Assembly: GCF_008086595.1 (NCBI RefSeq) | Contig: NZ_RXYA01000005.1 | Coordinates: 1 to 64,000 of the forward strand | Direction of reading: 5' to 3' | Length of the DNA: 64,000 nucleotides | Source of the DNA: Acetobacterium paludosum | GTDB lineage: Bacteria > Bacillota > Clostridia > Eubacteriales > Eubacteriaceae | In this document: in pieces, positions 35,727 to 44,480 of the stretch | Layout: each line of letters begins with the position of its first letter | Position numbering within the stretch: position 1 is the first letter of the stretch | Notes under the pieces: model-generated | What the model saw: the letters and a program-made list of their open reading frames with translations, nothing else | What the model was told of the DNA's origin: nothing | The model's database searches: none | Made by a program: the position numbers and the translations under genes

Positions 35727-36331
35727 TGATTCATTCTCCTTATTATTTCTATAATCTTTATGATTTTATCACGATCTTTTTTTCCGTCCGTTTCAACCCC
35801 GCTGCTGATATCCACGCCATAGGGGTTCACTTGATTAATCGCTTCTTTAACGTTATCGATATTAAGACCTCCCGCTAAAAAGAAGTCCTCTTTAATATCG
35901 GCAATCAATCCCCAGTTGAAACATTCTCCCGATCCGCCATACTGATTGGCGTCATAGGTATCAAATAAACGAAAGTCTCCACTGGTTTCTTTAATATCCA
36001 TCCTGTCTGCAATTCGCATGGCTTTGATGATTGGAAGCGATACCGCCTGTTTTAAGGTAATAATGGTCTCATCATCCTCATCGCCATGAAGCTGAATCAC
36101 ATCAATCACCCCAGCATTGGATAATTCTATTATCTCTTTTATTGACTGGTTTACAAAGACACCCACCGCTTTGATAGTCGGGTCCAGAGCAGCTTTCAAA
36201 ACTTTAGCTTTTTCTCCATCCACCTGCCGCCGGCTTTTTGCGAAAACAAATCCAATATAATCCGGCATGGCTTCATTGACTGCATCAATGTCTTCCAGTC
36301 GGGATAGCCCGCAAATCTTTATTTTAGTCAT
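35723..36331 (-). CDS. trpF: Phosphoribosylanthranilate isomerase
   Basis: The 202-aa barrel starts with [13 protein letters not shown] (catalytic Cys) and has [42 protein letters not shown] and [12 protein letters not shown] with the catalytic Asp region. It performs the Amadori rearrangement in tryptophan synthesis. It is a separate gene, not fused to trpC. Confidence 0.95.
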   Translation of the reverse strand: MTKIKICGLSRLEDIDAVNEAMPDYIGFVFAKSRRQVDGEKAKVLKAALDPTIKAVGVFVNQSIKEIIELSNAGVIDVIQLHGDEDDETIITLKQAVSLPIIKAMRIADRMDIKETSGDFRLFDTYDANQYGGSGECFNWGLIADIKEDFFLAGGLNIDNVKEAINQVNPYGVDISSGVETDGKKDRDKIIKIIEIIRRMNQ

Positions 36332-36362
36332 CTCATACCTTCCGCTGATTTATTTAGAACCA

Positions 36363-37136
36363 TTACAAGCCTTTGAGTTTATTCAGCTCTTTCTTCTTAT
36401 CCCCACTTTTCATCAGAGTTTCACCAATTAATACCGCATCTGTTCCATTCTCTTGTAGTTTTATGATATCTTCTGCTGTCTTTATTCCACTTTCAGACAC
36501 AAAGCGGATTTCCGGCGGTACCAGTTTTCGCAGCCGAATGCTGTTGTTGATATCCACTTCAAAATTCTTTAAATTTCGGTTGTTCACCCCGATCATTCGT
36601 CCGCCGGCATTTAATGCCCTCTTAATTTCCTCTTCATCATGGGCTTCTACCAAAACGGATAAGCCCAAGGCATCAGCAATTTGAAAATAACGCTTCACCT
36701 GGTCATCCGTCAGTATGGAACAAATCAGTAAAATCGCATCCGCCCCAATGAGACTGGCTTCATAAATCTGAATTTCATCAATGATAAAATCTTTTCTCAG
36801 CAATGGGATACTCACGTTTTTCTTGATTTCTGTCAGATAGTCGTTGGATCCCTGAAAAAATTCTGGCTCGGTTAAAACCGAAATGGCATTGGCTCCGGCG
36901 GCTTCATATTCTCTGGCAATGTTCACATAGGGAAAATCCTCGGCAATCACCCCTTTTGATGGCGAGGCTTTTTTCACTTCACAGATAAAGGCGATCCCGT
37001 CATTCGACAAGGCTTTTTCAAAAATAAAGGGATGATCCGATATTTTCGCCTGTTCTTTTAGTGTTTGTAGCGACGTCGTTTTCTTTAATGCCGAGACCCG
37101 TTTTTTGGTGGATTCAACAATGCGGTCCAGAATCAT
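36363..37136 (-). CDS. trpC: Indole-3-glycerol phosphate synthase
   Basis: The 257-aa barrel has FICEVKKASPSKGVI with the active Lys, ISVLTEPEFFQGS, LLRKDFIID with the general-acid Lys, VEAHDEEE, GVNNRNLKNFEVD and SESGIKTAEDI. It forms indole-3-glycerol phosphate by decarboxylative ring closure. It overlaps trpD by 4 nt. Confidence 0.96.
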   Translation of the reverse strand: MILDRIVESTKKRVSALKKTTSLQTLKEQAKISDHPFIFEKALSNDGIAFICEVKKASPSKGVIAEDFPYVNIAREYEAAGANAISVLTEPEFFQGSNDYLTEIKKNVSIPLLRKDFIIDEIQIYEASLIGADAILLICSILTDDQVKRYFQIADALGLSVLVEAHDEEEIKRALNAGGRMIGVNNRNLKNFEVDINNSIRLRKLVPPEIRFVSESGIKTAEDIIKLQENGTDAVLIGETLMKSGDKKKELNKLKGL

Positions 37137-38161
37137 GCAACAACCTCAACTGCAACTTCATTGGTCCGTTTAATAAAGGCTTCTAACTTTTCTTTAGCCT
37201 TACCGGAATCAATCAGTTCTTCCGCTAATTCGACACAATCCTGAAGGCTCCTGTTGTCTTGAGACAGATAGAGACAAAATGCCGAGTTTAGGACCACGAC
37301 ATCCCGTTGCGGACCTTTTTTTCCATTTAGGATATTCCGGGCTATGACGGCATTTTCGTCTTGATCCCCGCCAATCAGTTCGGATAGCTCACATCGTTTC
37401 AAACCGAACTGTTCCGGTGTAATAACGAAAGACTTTATTTTCCCTTCAGCTATTTCACAAATGGTGGTGGCCTCCGACAAGGTGATTTCATCCAATCCGT
37501 CGTGTCCGTGAACTACCATACCGTGCTTCACATGAAGGTTATTAAGGACGTTGGCTAAGGGTTCCACCAGATTTTCATCATAAACCCCCAGCAGCTGCAG
37601 GTTGGCTCCGGCCGGATTGGCCAGCGGTCCTAAAATATTAAAGATCGTCCGTATTCCCAGTTCTTTTCTCACTGGCGCTGCATACTTCATGGATGTGTGG
37701 TAGGTGGGTGCGAACATGAAACAGATTCCCAACTCATTCAGGATTTTTTCACTTTCTTCCGCCGACAAGGCAATGTTTACTCCCAGCGCTTCCAATACAT
37801 CGGCACTTCCGCATTTGCTGGAAACACTGCGATTTCCATGTTTCGCAACCGGTACTCCGCCAGCGGCGATAACAAAGGATGAAATCGTGGAAATGTTGAA
37901 AGTCCCAACCTCGTCGCCGCCGGTTCCCACGATATCCAGAACATCGGTTTTCGGGTGGATTTTTTTGCATTTATCCTGCATAACCATGGCACAGCCGGTG
38001 ATTTCATCAATGGTTTCGCCTTTTTGGCGTAAAGCCGTTAGAAAGGATCCCATCTGGGCATTGGTCGCTTCCCCACTCATAATCTGATTCATCACTGCTT
38101 TTGTTTGCTCCAGGGATAAATCATTCCCATTAACAACATCGTAAATTGCTGATTTAATCAT
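37133..38161 (-). CDS. trpD: Anthranilate phosphoribosyltransferase
   Basis: The 342-aa protein has the PRPP loop DIVGTGGDEVGTFNIST, KHGNRSVSSKCGSAD, and the metal-binding HGHDGLDEIT. It joins anthranilate to PRPP. It overlaps trpG by 8 nt and trpC by 4 nt and is not fused to the amidotransferase. Confidence 0.96.
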   Translation of the reverse strand: MIKSAIYDVVNGNDLSLEQTKAVMNQIMSGEATNAQMGSFLTALRQKGETIDEITGCAMVMQDKCKKIHPKTDVLDIVGTGGDEVGTFNISTISSFVIAAGGVPVAKHGNRSVSSKCGSADVLEALGVNIALSAEESEKILNELGICFMFAPTYHTSMKYAAPVRKELGIRTIFNILGPLANPAGANLQLLGVYDENLVEPLANVLNNLHVKHGMVVHGHDGLDEITLSEATTICEIAEGKIKSFVITPEQFGLKRCELSELIGGDQDENAVIARNILNGKKGPQRDVVVLNSAFCLYLSQDNRSLQDCVELAEELIDSGKAKEKLEAFIKRTNEVAVEVVA

Positions 38162-38741
38162 TATCTTCGCTCCCTATCTTTAAAAAATTTTCAATCATTT
38201 TATTTCCGTTTTCCGTTAAAATCGATTCTGGGTGGAACTGAATCCCGTACACCTCATAATCCCGGTGCTTCACTGCCATGACTTCCCCTTCATCATCTTC
38301 TGCAATAATCAGCAACTCTTCCGGAAGGGTGTTTCGCTCCGCCCCCAGGGAATGATACCGTCCGGCTTCAATCGTTGCTGTCAATCCCTTGAAAATGGCG
38401 TTTTCATTGTTAATATGAACCCGGCTTTGCTTGCCATGCATCAATGTTTTGGCATAGGTAATTTCTCCGCCAAACACTTCACAAATGGCCTGATGCCCAA
38501 GGCATACCCCGAGGATCGGCGTTTTATCTTTAAAACAATCAATCACCCGCTCACAGATACCGGCATCCGCTGGTCTTCCCGGTCCAGGCGAAATAATAAT
38601 ATGATCCGGCTTTAATTCAGCGATTTCTTCCAAACTGAGTTCGTCATTTTTAATCACTCGGATATCCGGATTGATGACCCCCACATATTGATAAAGGTTA
38701 TAGGAAAAACTGTCGTAATTGTCAATAAGTAATATCATCAT
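38154..38741 (-). CDS. trpG: Anthranilate synthase glutamine amidotransferase component
   Basis: The 195-aa class I amidotransferase has DNYDSFSYNLYQY, the nucleophile Cys in GVCLGHQAI, and the His-Glu pair in GIQFHPESI. It delivers ammonia to TrpE. In some Firmicutes this subunit also serves folate synthesis. It overlaps trpE by 4 nt and trpD by 8 nt. Confidence 0.95.
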   Translation of the reverse strand: MMILLIDNYDSFSYNLYQYVGVINPDIRVIKNDELSLEEIAELKPDHIIISPGPGRPADAGICERVIDCFKDKTPILGVCLGHQAICEVFGGEITYAKTLMHGKQSRVHINNENAIFKGLTATIEAGRYHSLGAERNTLPEELLIIAEDDEGEVMAVKHRDYEVYGIQFHPESILTENGNKMIENFLKIGSEDND

Positions 38742-40201
38742 TCAACCTCCTGGGCCCGTTCAAGCGCTTCAAACATCGCTCTCGCTTTATTGTGTGACTC
38801 ATTAAATTCTTTCTCCGGAATGCTGTCAGCGACAATGCCGGCACCGGCGGAAACGTAGACTTTATTATTTTTCTTCACCGCCATCCGAATGGCAATGCAC
38901 ATATCCATGTTTCCGGAAAAATCGATATACCCGACGGCACCGCCATACACGCCGCGTTTTTCGCCTTCCAGTTCATTGATGATTTCCATGGCTCTTTTTT
39001 TGGGAGCCCCTGACAGGGTTCCCGCCGGTAGTACCGCTGACAACGCATCCAGCTGATCCAGGTGCTCTTTTAAAATTCCCGTCACGGTCGAGGCAATATG
39101 GGTAATGTGCGAATATTTCACCACCTGTTTGTATTCCTCAACAACAACCGTTCCAAATTCACTAACCTTTCCCAGGTCGTTTCGTCCCAGGTCCACAAGC
39201 ATATTGTGTTCACTCAATTCCTTTTCATCCTTAAGAAGTTCCGCAATAAAAGCTTCATCTTCATTTGGTGTCGCGCCCCTTGGGCAGGAACCAGCAATCG
39301 GGAAGGTAGAAAGCTTTGCGTTTTTCAGTGATACCAGCGTCTCCGGCGAAGCTCCGGCAATTTGGATTTCGTCAAAGTCGATGTAAAACATATAAGGTGA
39401 GGGATTGATGGTTCGCAGCACCCGATAGGTTGACAGCAAATCTCCTTCAAACTCGGCCTCCATCCGGTTGGAAATCACCGCTTGAAAGATATCTCCCTGG
39501 TAAATATGTTCCTTCGTCTTTTCCACCATATTGCAGTAAGTGTCTTTGGAGAAAAGATAAGAAAAATCGGATGTCACTCTTCCTGAAAATTTTTCCGTAC
39601 TGCTGCAATTCTTGATCAGGGATTCTATTTCCATGAGTTTGACGACCCCATCGATATAATTTTTTTCAAAATCATCCGTTTTAATATTAACGATGATCAC
39701 CATCTTTTGCCGCAAGTGATCATAGGCAATGACTTTATCAAAAAGCATCAGTTCTAAATCATCAAAACCTTCAGCATTGTTATTTTCAAGCGTCAGATTT
39801 CTTTCGGTATACTTGACAAAGTCATATGAGACATAACCCACAAAACCGCCAGTGAAATTCGGTAAGAAATCCAGCTTCGGACTTTTCCATTCCGCAATGA
39901 TTTTTCTAAGCACTTCCAAAGGATTATCTCTAACTCCGTCTTTAACCCTGCCGTTTTTTATTGTTACTTCCCCGTTTAAGCAAGTAACAGATAAGGTGGG
40001 ATCAAATCCTAAAAATGAATAGCGCCCCCATTTTTCGCCCCCTTCTACACTCTCCAGCAAATAGCATTTCTTACTGGTCGATTTTAAGCATTTAAGCACC
40101 TCAATGGGTGTTTTAATATCCGAAAACAATTCCAAACTGATGGGAATGCTCTGGTAGGTTTCACAATATTTTCTGGCGTCTTCCATGGATGGTTTAATCA
40201 T
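38738..40201 (-). CDS. trpE: Anthranilate synthase component I
   Basis: The 487-aa chorismate-binding enzyme shows an N-terminal tryptophan feedback region with LLESVEGGEKWGRYSFLG, and catalytic motifs IAGASPETLV, FPIAGSCPRG, DLGRNDLGKV, LPAGTLSGAPK and YVSAGAGIVADS. With TrpG it converts chorismate to anthranilate. First gene of the operon and directly downstream of a Trp T-box. AGAAAGGA precedes the ATG. Confidence 0.96.
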   Translation of the reverse strand: MIKPSMEDARKYCETYQSIPISLELFSDIKTPIEVLKCLKSTSKKCYLLESVEGGEKWGRYSFLGFDPTLSVTCLNGEVTIKNGRVKDGVRDNPLEVLRKIIAEWKSPKLDFLPNFTGGFVGYVSYDFVKYTERNLTLENNNAEGFDDLELMLFDKVIAYDHLRQKMVIIVNIKTDDFEKNYIDGVVKLMEIESLIKNCSSTEKFSGRVTSDFSYLFSKDTYCNMVEKTKEHIYQGDIFQAVISNRMEAEFEGDLLSTYRVLRTINPSPYMFYIDFDEIQIAGASPETLVSLKNAKLSTFPIAGSCPRGATPNEDEAFIAELLKDEKELSEHNMLVDLGRNDLGKVSEFGTVVVEEYKQVVKYSHITHIASTVTGILKEHLDQLDALSAVLPAGTLSGAPKKRAMEIINELEGEKRGVYGGAVGYIDFSGNMDMCIAIRMAVKKNNKVYVSAGAGIVADSIPEKEFNESHNKARAMFEALERAQEVE

Positions 40202-40235
40202 ATCTTTATCCTTTCTTTTAAATAAAAATTGGTAA

Positions 40236-40525
40236 TAAAAAAGCGCTCGTCCTTGATTAAATAAAATTAATCAAGGACGAGCGCAAAAAATTCAGCCCGC
40301 GATACCACCTTCATTTACAGAGAAAATCCCTGTACACTCTGCAGAATACTATCATATTCCTCGCAACTTACGTATGCGTCACGTCGTAGAATACTCAGAA
40401 AACAGAAAAATCAGTTTCCTTTGACTACGCCCTCAGTGGTCCATTTGATGATCTGCGTTGTGCGAGGCTCTCAGCCTTCCTCGCTCTCTGTAACTGCACG
40501 ATACACCGTTATCTCCACGTCAACG
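40236..40525 (-). promoter_or_regulatory. T-box leader, specifier UGG (Trp), controlling the trp operon
   Basis: On the minus strand the leader has the stem I features AGAGAGCGAGG...GGCTGAGAGCCTCGC, a specifier region CAAATGGACCACTGAGG with UGG at 40441-40443, and the conserved T-box GGTGGTATCGCGG (40297-40309). An 18-bp terminator stem follows (40243-40260 with 40267-40284) with a T run. Uncharged tRNA-Trp would favour the antiterminator and allow trp transcription. Confidence 0.95.
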
Positions 40526-40551
40526 GTTTGAAGATTTATTAAATTAGTTAA

Positions 40552-40580
40552 AGCTTAATTGATTTTCCTTCTTTTGTCAA
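40552..40580 (-). promoter_or_regulatory. Candidate promoter of the trp T-box transcript
   Basis: TTGACA (40575-40580) is followed after 17 nt by TAAGCT (40552-40557), a weaker -10. Transcription would start about 20 nt before the first paired element of the T-box leader. Confidence 0.45.
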
Positions 40581-40733
40581 TTGCTTTTTCTTTGATAAAG
40601 CAATCATTAAGTTATTTTAACAAAAAACGCATAATACTATTAAATTTAACATGATCAAAACATTTTAATTCTTTTTTTAGGTTAAAATCTAGTTGAAACT
40701 AAAAAACATAAAATAAATTTTATGGAGGTTTTT

Positions 40734-42104
40734 ATGCAAAAAACATATGTGCTGGATACCAATGTTTTGATTCAATCACCTAATGCATTGTTATCATTTG
40801 AAGATAACAAAATTGTCCTTCCCATCGCCGTGCTGGAAGATTTAGACAAACTTAAAAACGATGATGGCGAACGTGGTTCCAACTCAAGACAGTCTATTCG
40901 ATTTTTAGAACAATTAAGAAAACTTGGTAATCTTTTTGAGGGTGTCGAACTTAAAACCGGTGGCACGCTTAAAATCGAAGCAAATTTTGCTTCAGTGGAG
41001 CTTCCCTATAGCTTTCAAGGCAATTCGATTGACAATCGAATTTTAAAGGTATGCAAAGGTCTGATCGATCAAGGTGAGCCAGTCACACTTGTTACCAAAG
41101 ACATTGTCGTTCGATTAAAATCTCAAATGCTTAATATTCCTACTGAAGATTTTTTTGCTGAACAATCCCCCCTCTTTGAGGAACAATATACCGGACGCAT
41201 GAAAGTGTTTGCATCCGATGATGACATGGAAGATTTTAAGAAAAAAGGAATTCTTCCCGAAAACATCTATATTCTAAATGACCAGAATACTAAATCTTAC
41301 ATTACGCCCGAATATAATCAGTTTTTTATTATTCAATCTGATACAAAAGATAGAAAAACATTACTCGGACGATTTAACGGGAAAAAGATTGTCTCACTAA
41401 AAAGTTTAGATATTGAACCTTTTGGAGTAAAGCCTAAAAATGTGGGGCAACGCTTTTTGCAGGAAGCATTAATGCAAGATGCTGATACTGCACCTTTAGT
41501 GATCATAAAAGGTCCTGCCGGAACGGCTAAAACTTTTTATTCCCTTGCCGCAGGGTTGCATCAAACACTAGACCCCGATTTAAAAGGTTATCGAAAAATT
41601 TTAATCACGCGGCCCAATGTCCAATTTGATGAAGAAATTGGTTTTTTGCCTGGAAATGAGCAGGAAAAAATAGCCCCTTTATTACGCCCAATCATTGATA
41701 ATCTGGAAGTTCTAATGGACCGTAATGATAAATCCCGATATCAAAATGAAGTTGAAACCCATCACAAAATAGATGAGCTTTTTGAGCGTGGTATTATCAC
41801 CGCGGAGGCAATGAATTTTATCCGAGGTCGATCCATTACACATACTTTTTTAATAATCGACGAAGCTCAAAATCTGACTCCAAAACAAGTAAAAGGTATT
41901 ATCACGCGGGTTGGAAAGGGTACGAAAGTCGTTCTACTTGGAGATCCAATGCAAATCGACCATCCTTTGTTAGATGAAAAGACAAACGGATTAAGCTATG
42001 CATCAGAAAAAATGAAGGGAAGTCCTCTTTGTTTCCAACTGACGATGTTCACTGATGAATGTCTGCGTTCACCATTAGCTTTTGATGCCGCCCAAAGAAT
42101 GTAG
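40734..42104 (+). CDS. PIN domain plus PhoH-like ATPase
   Basis: The 456-aa protein joins an N-terminal PIN nuclease domain (YVLDTNVLIQSP, then VLEDLDKLK and LVTKDIVVRLK, residues 1-145) to a PhoH ATPase with Walker A IKGPAGTAKT and Walker B FLIIDEAQNLTPKQ. This is the YlaK/PhoH2 architecture, proposed to be an RNA helicase with ribonuclease activity. The start at MQKTYV is set by GGAGG 8 nt upstream. It is divergent from trp and is the last native gene before the prophage remnant. Confidence 0.92.
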   Translation: MQKTYVLDTNVLIQSPNALLSFEDNKIVLPIAVLEDLDKLKNDDGERGSNSRQSIRFLEQLRKLGNLFEGVELKTGGTLKIEANFASVELPYSFQGNSIDNRILKVCKGLIDQGEPVTLVTKDIVVRLKSQMLNIPTEDFFAEQSPLFEEQYTGRMKVFASDDDMEDFKKKGILPENIYILNDQNTKSYITPEYNQFFIIQSDTKDRKTLLGRFNGKKIVSLKSLDIEPFGVKPKNVGQRFLQEALMQDADTAPLVIIKGPAGTAKTFYSLAAGLHQTLDPDLKGYRKILITRPNVQFDEEIGFLPGNEQEKIAPLLRPIIDNLEVLMDRNDKSRYQNEVETHHKIDELFERGIITAEAMNFIRGRSITHTFLIIDEAQNLTPKQVKGIITRVGKGTKVVLLGDPMQIDHPLLDEKTNGLSYASEKMKGSPLCFQLTMFTDECLRSPLAFDAAQRM

Positions 42105-42159
42105 AAAATAACTGTTTTCCTCTTATTGATAAGGCTTGAATTATATGTTTCAGTTTCAT
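42049..42159 (-). CDS. Possible 36-aa ORF, perhaps a truncated gene start
   Basis: The frame MKLKHIIQALSIRGKQLFS has GAGGTG 6 nt before its ATG and a promoter further upstream, but its last third is antisense to the PhoH-like gene. I suspect a gene whose body was lost at the prophage boundary while promoter, ribosome site and first codons survive. No family recognised. Confidence 0.3.
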   Translation of the reverse strand: MKLKHIIQALSIRGKQLFSTFFGRHQKLMVNADIHQ

Positions 42160-42178
42160 ACGGATCACCTCACAAGTA

Positions 42179-42220
42179 GAACGTTCGTTTAACAGTACAT
42201 CTGTTCTGTATTGAGGTCAA
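42179..42220 (-). promoter_or_regulatory. Promoter with two LexA-box-like sites
   Basis: TTGACC (42215-42220) and TACTGT (42192-42197) are 17 nt apart on the minus strand. GAAC-N4-GTTT (42179-42190) and GTAC-N4-GTTC (42195-42206), read on the plus strand, resemble the Gram-positive SOS box GAAC-N4-GTTC and cover the -10 and start site. This fits an SOS-controlled promoter of the prophage or of a lost gene. Confidence 0.45.
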
Positions 42221-42224
42221 TAAA

Positions 42225-42289
42225 AAAAAGAAGGTGCTAGATCTGGGCACCTTCTCGTGCGATTCGCATATTAGCAATCGCATATAACA
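42225..42289 (-). ncRNA. Candidate small RNA of about 65 nt with its own promoter and terminator
   Basis: TTGACA (42318-42323) and TAGAAT (42296-42301), 16 nt apart, predict a start near 42289. The transcript would fold into a 7-bp hairpin (42258-42264 with 42276-42282) and then a 9-bp terminator stem (42229-42237 with 42247-42255) followed by eight T. No ORF lies between. The compact promoter-hairpin-terminator arrangement suggests a small RNA. Confidence 0.45.
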
Positions 42290-42330
42290 TCTATAATTCT
42301 ACACTATTTCACAAAAATGTCAATAGCACC

Positions 42331-42594
42331 CTAACCGGTACCATTCCGATACACGTGCCATTTCAAAATGTGCTTGTCTTTATAAATTGCTGCTTCCTTC
42401 TTATTTATAAAGATCGTGTATTTTGTTCCAATCCCACCGAGCGGAAAAACAACATTGAGTTCTTCATTAAAGATCTCAGTGATCAAATATGATTTACCAT
42501 TGAATTCACGATCGCTAGGTATTGCGAAGTATATTTTAATTGTTTTGACTTTGATCTGTTTCTTTTTATCTATAATGTCAATATTAATAATTAA
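42331..42594 (-). pseudogene. Open frame without a start codon (about 87 codons), gene remnant
   Basis: The frame INIDIIDKKKQIKVKTIKIYF...EFNGKSYLITEIF...WHVYRNGTG is uninterrupted to a TAG at 42331, but begins right after two in-frame TAG codons that follow the HEPN gene and has no ATG, GTG or TTG. Composition looks protein-like (alternating beta-strand residues). I read it as the tail of a gene lost by deletion. Family not recognised. Confidence 0.4.
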
Positions 42595-42600
42595 CTAATT

Positions 42601-44130
42601 CTATATTTTCCATTCATCTTTATAGACAGATACATTAACAATATCATTATCTTTATAATTATCTTTTCTTTTATCCTCTTCTAAATTAACAGCAGAACAA
42701 AGGCATATTAAAGCTTCTCTTAAAAGCTTTAACATTCGCATAGACTTTTGTTTTAACTCTTCTTCCGATATATAATAGATCTTATTCTGATCATTGCTAT
42801 TTGGAAGTACTTTATTCACAATGCTCACATGTCTATGTTCCAAACAATTCCTAGTGTGATCTGCATCAGCAAGTTCCAAATCAACTGGGTCTTCATTATC
42901 ATCATTTATATTATGCACATCTCTGCTATTCCAATACAAACCATTTAATCCTCTATTATCTGAAGGGCCATGCAATAATGGCGATCTGCTTACAGAATTT
43001 AATTTTTCTCTAATTGGTTTCCAAATAGATTTTATTGAAACTCTTTTTTCTGCCATGTTTAACTCAAAATATACATTGATAAAAAATGCAATCTTGTCAT
43101 AAACTGAATAGGCCAATCGAAAGACATTTTTAAGTTTTTCCATTTTAATTGAATACTTTATATTTGTATCTTCTGAAAATATAAATGTATTGAGATCACC
43201 GTAATGTGGATCAACAAGTTCTTCAGTTATTACTTCATACATAAGCAAACGACAATAAATGAATGTTTGTTTCATTTCATTAAATATTTCTCTATAAAAT
43301 GGATTTAATTCATCTAACTTCACCATACTTTTAAAATGTAAAATATCAAAACAGAGATCCTCAGAAAATTCTTTTGTTCTAGTAGTTATTTCATTAAGTG
43401 GGTGTAAAAAAAGACAGTTTTCGCTCACCCATTTGCGATATACATATTCCGCATTAGAATTATTTGTAATATGATCAAATAAAATTATTGCTTGGATGAG
43501 TCTCGTTTCTATTTCATCCAACTTCATATCCCTAATTTTTTTATCTATTAGTTTATTATATCCTTCTGTATAGTATTTTATGTTTCCTTCTTTAATAGTT
43601 GAAAACTTTGCCATTTCAAACGCTTCCATAAATAATTTAGCTGCGAAATATTTAATTGCTTCAATATTTTTAGATACTACTGTCATTGTCCAAGTATATT
43701 GGCATAAGCAAACTGCATAATCTAACTTTGCATTCACGTTGCGAGAATCTAATTCTAATATCTTTTGATAATATTCAATCGCTAAGTTACTTCTTCCGCA
43801 ATTATCTAAAATATTTGCATATTTTAAATAAATATGACAAATTTGATGATTCATATCTCTATCAATTTTATATGAGCCTAGTGATTCTATTACTTTTATC
43901 GATTTTCGGAAATTGTTTATCCTTTTATCATAAAAGTCGTCTTCTTTGTTGTATTCAGACAAAAAAGAATATGTACATTCTAATGCATAATATAGTATAA
44001 TTTTTTTCTTGTTCTTTAAATTTTCAGCATCTACATTTTCCAATTCACTAATTATTTTTTTTAAACCGCCAACATTTTTATTTCTTTTTTCGCTATCGAT
44101 TCTTTTTAATAAACGAATGTTAATTTCCAT
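42601..44130 (-). CDS. LA2681-like HEPN domain protein (putative RNase effector)
   Basis: The 509-aa protein has TPR-like helices in the first half (IYLKYANILDNCGRSNLAIEYYQKILELDSRN). A C-terminal all-helical domain contains NMAEKRVSIKSIWKPI, LNGLYWNSRDV and RNCLEHRHVS near residue 426. RNCLEH is an R-x4-H motif, the HEPN RNase active site, and the GLYW...RNxLEH layout is as I recall for LA2681-type HEPN proteins. HEPN proteins often act as translation-blocking toxins or phage-defence effectors. It is very AT-rich compared with the housekeeping genes and intact, unlike the phage genes around it. No antitoxin is obvious. GGGGTGA precedes the ATG. Confidence 0.72.
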   Translation of the reverse strand: MEINIRLLKRIDSEKRNKNVGGLKKIISELENVDAENLKNKKKIILYYALECTYSFLSEYNKEDDFYDKRINNFRKSIKVIESLGSYKIDRDMNHQICHIYLKYANILDNCGRSNLAIEYYQKILELDSRNVNAKLDYAVCLCQYTWTMTVVSKNIEAIKYFAAKLFMEAFEMAKFSTIKEGNIKYYTEGYNKLIDKKIRDMKLDEIETRLIQAIILFDHITNNSNAEYVYRKWVSENCLFLHPLNEITTRTKEFSEDLCFDILHFKSMVKLDELNPFYREIFNEMKQTFIYCRLLMYEVITEELVDPHYGDLNTFIFSEDTNIKYSIKMEKLKNVFRLAYSVYDKIAFFINVYFELNMAEKRVSIKSIWKPIREKLNSVSRSPLLHGPSDNRGLNGLYWNSRDVHNINDDNEDPVDLELADADHTRNCLEHRHVSIVNKVLPNSNDQNKIYYISEEELKQKSMRMLKLLREALICLCSAVNLEEDKRKDNYKDNDIVNVSVYKDEWKI

Positions 44131-44212
44131 GCAACAATCACCCCATCATTTTTTTAATTAATTCATTATATCACATTGTCTTTTGTTTATTTTTGTTTAA
44201 AATAAATCCAAA

Positions 44213-44238
44213 TAAAAAAAGACCACCCTAAGGCGGTC
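44213..44238 (-). terminator. Terminator after the amidase remnant
   Basis: GACCGCC and GGTGGTC (44232-44238 with 44221-44227, one G-U pair) form a stem with a 4-nt loop, followed by seven T on the minus strand. Confidence 0.75.
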
Positions 44239-44249
44239 AAAAAATTACT

Positions 44250-44480
44250 CTATCCAAAATAAGCAAGAATTCCGTCCAGAATCCCCAGCGCTTCCAACTC
44301 TGCCCCGCCATTATTGAACAGCACACAGTCAGCCGGCGAGCTGGCAAAACTTGCCTCGATGATATCCGCTCCGGCGTTATTGGCGATCGTTGGCCTATCA
44401 GATAAATATACATGATCGTCTGTTGTCCTGGTAAAAATTACCTAAGCCCCGCGTTCTGCCAGCAGCTGGCCTAATCTAAG
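44250..44480 (-). pseudogene. N-acetylmuramoyl-L-alanine amidase fragment with internal stop
   Basis: The frame reads LRLGQLLAERGA, a TAG, then VIFTRTTDDHVYLSDRPTIANNAGADI...GGAELEALGILDGILAYFG. This is the middle and end of an Amidase_3 endolysin, with a nonsense codon where the family usually has Glu. The zinc-binding N-terminus is gone. The stretch just upstream (GSNDSKIGINEYRL), in the terminase frame, looks like the preceding part of the same amidase. So a frameshift also separates the pieces. Confidence 0.75.

Noticed and set aside
42105-42350. Second attachment site matching the tRNA-Leu 3' end
   Set aside because: Only a 6-nt match (GTGCGA) was found, which is not meaningful. The left boundary of the prophage is therefore undefined.
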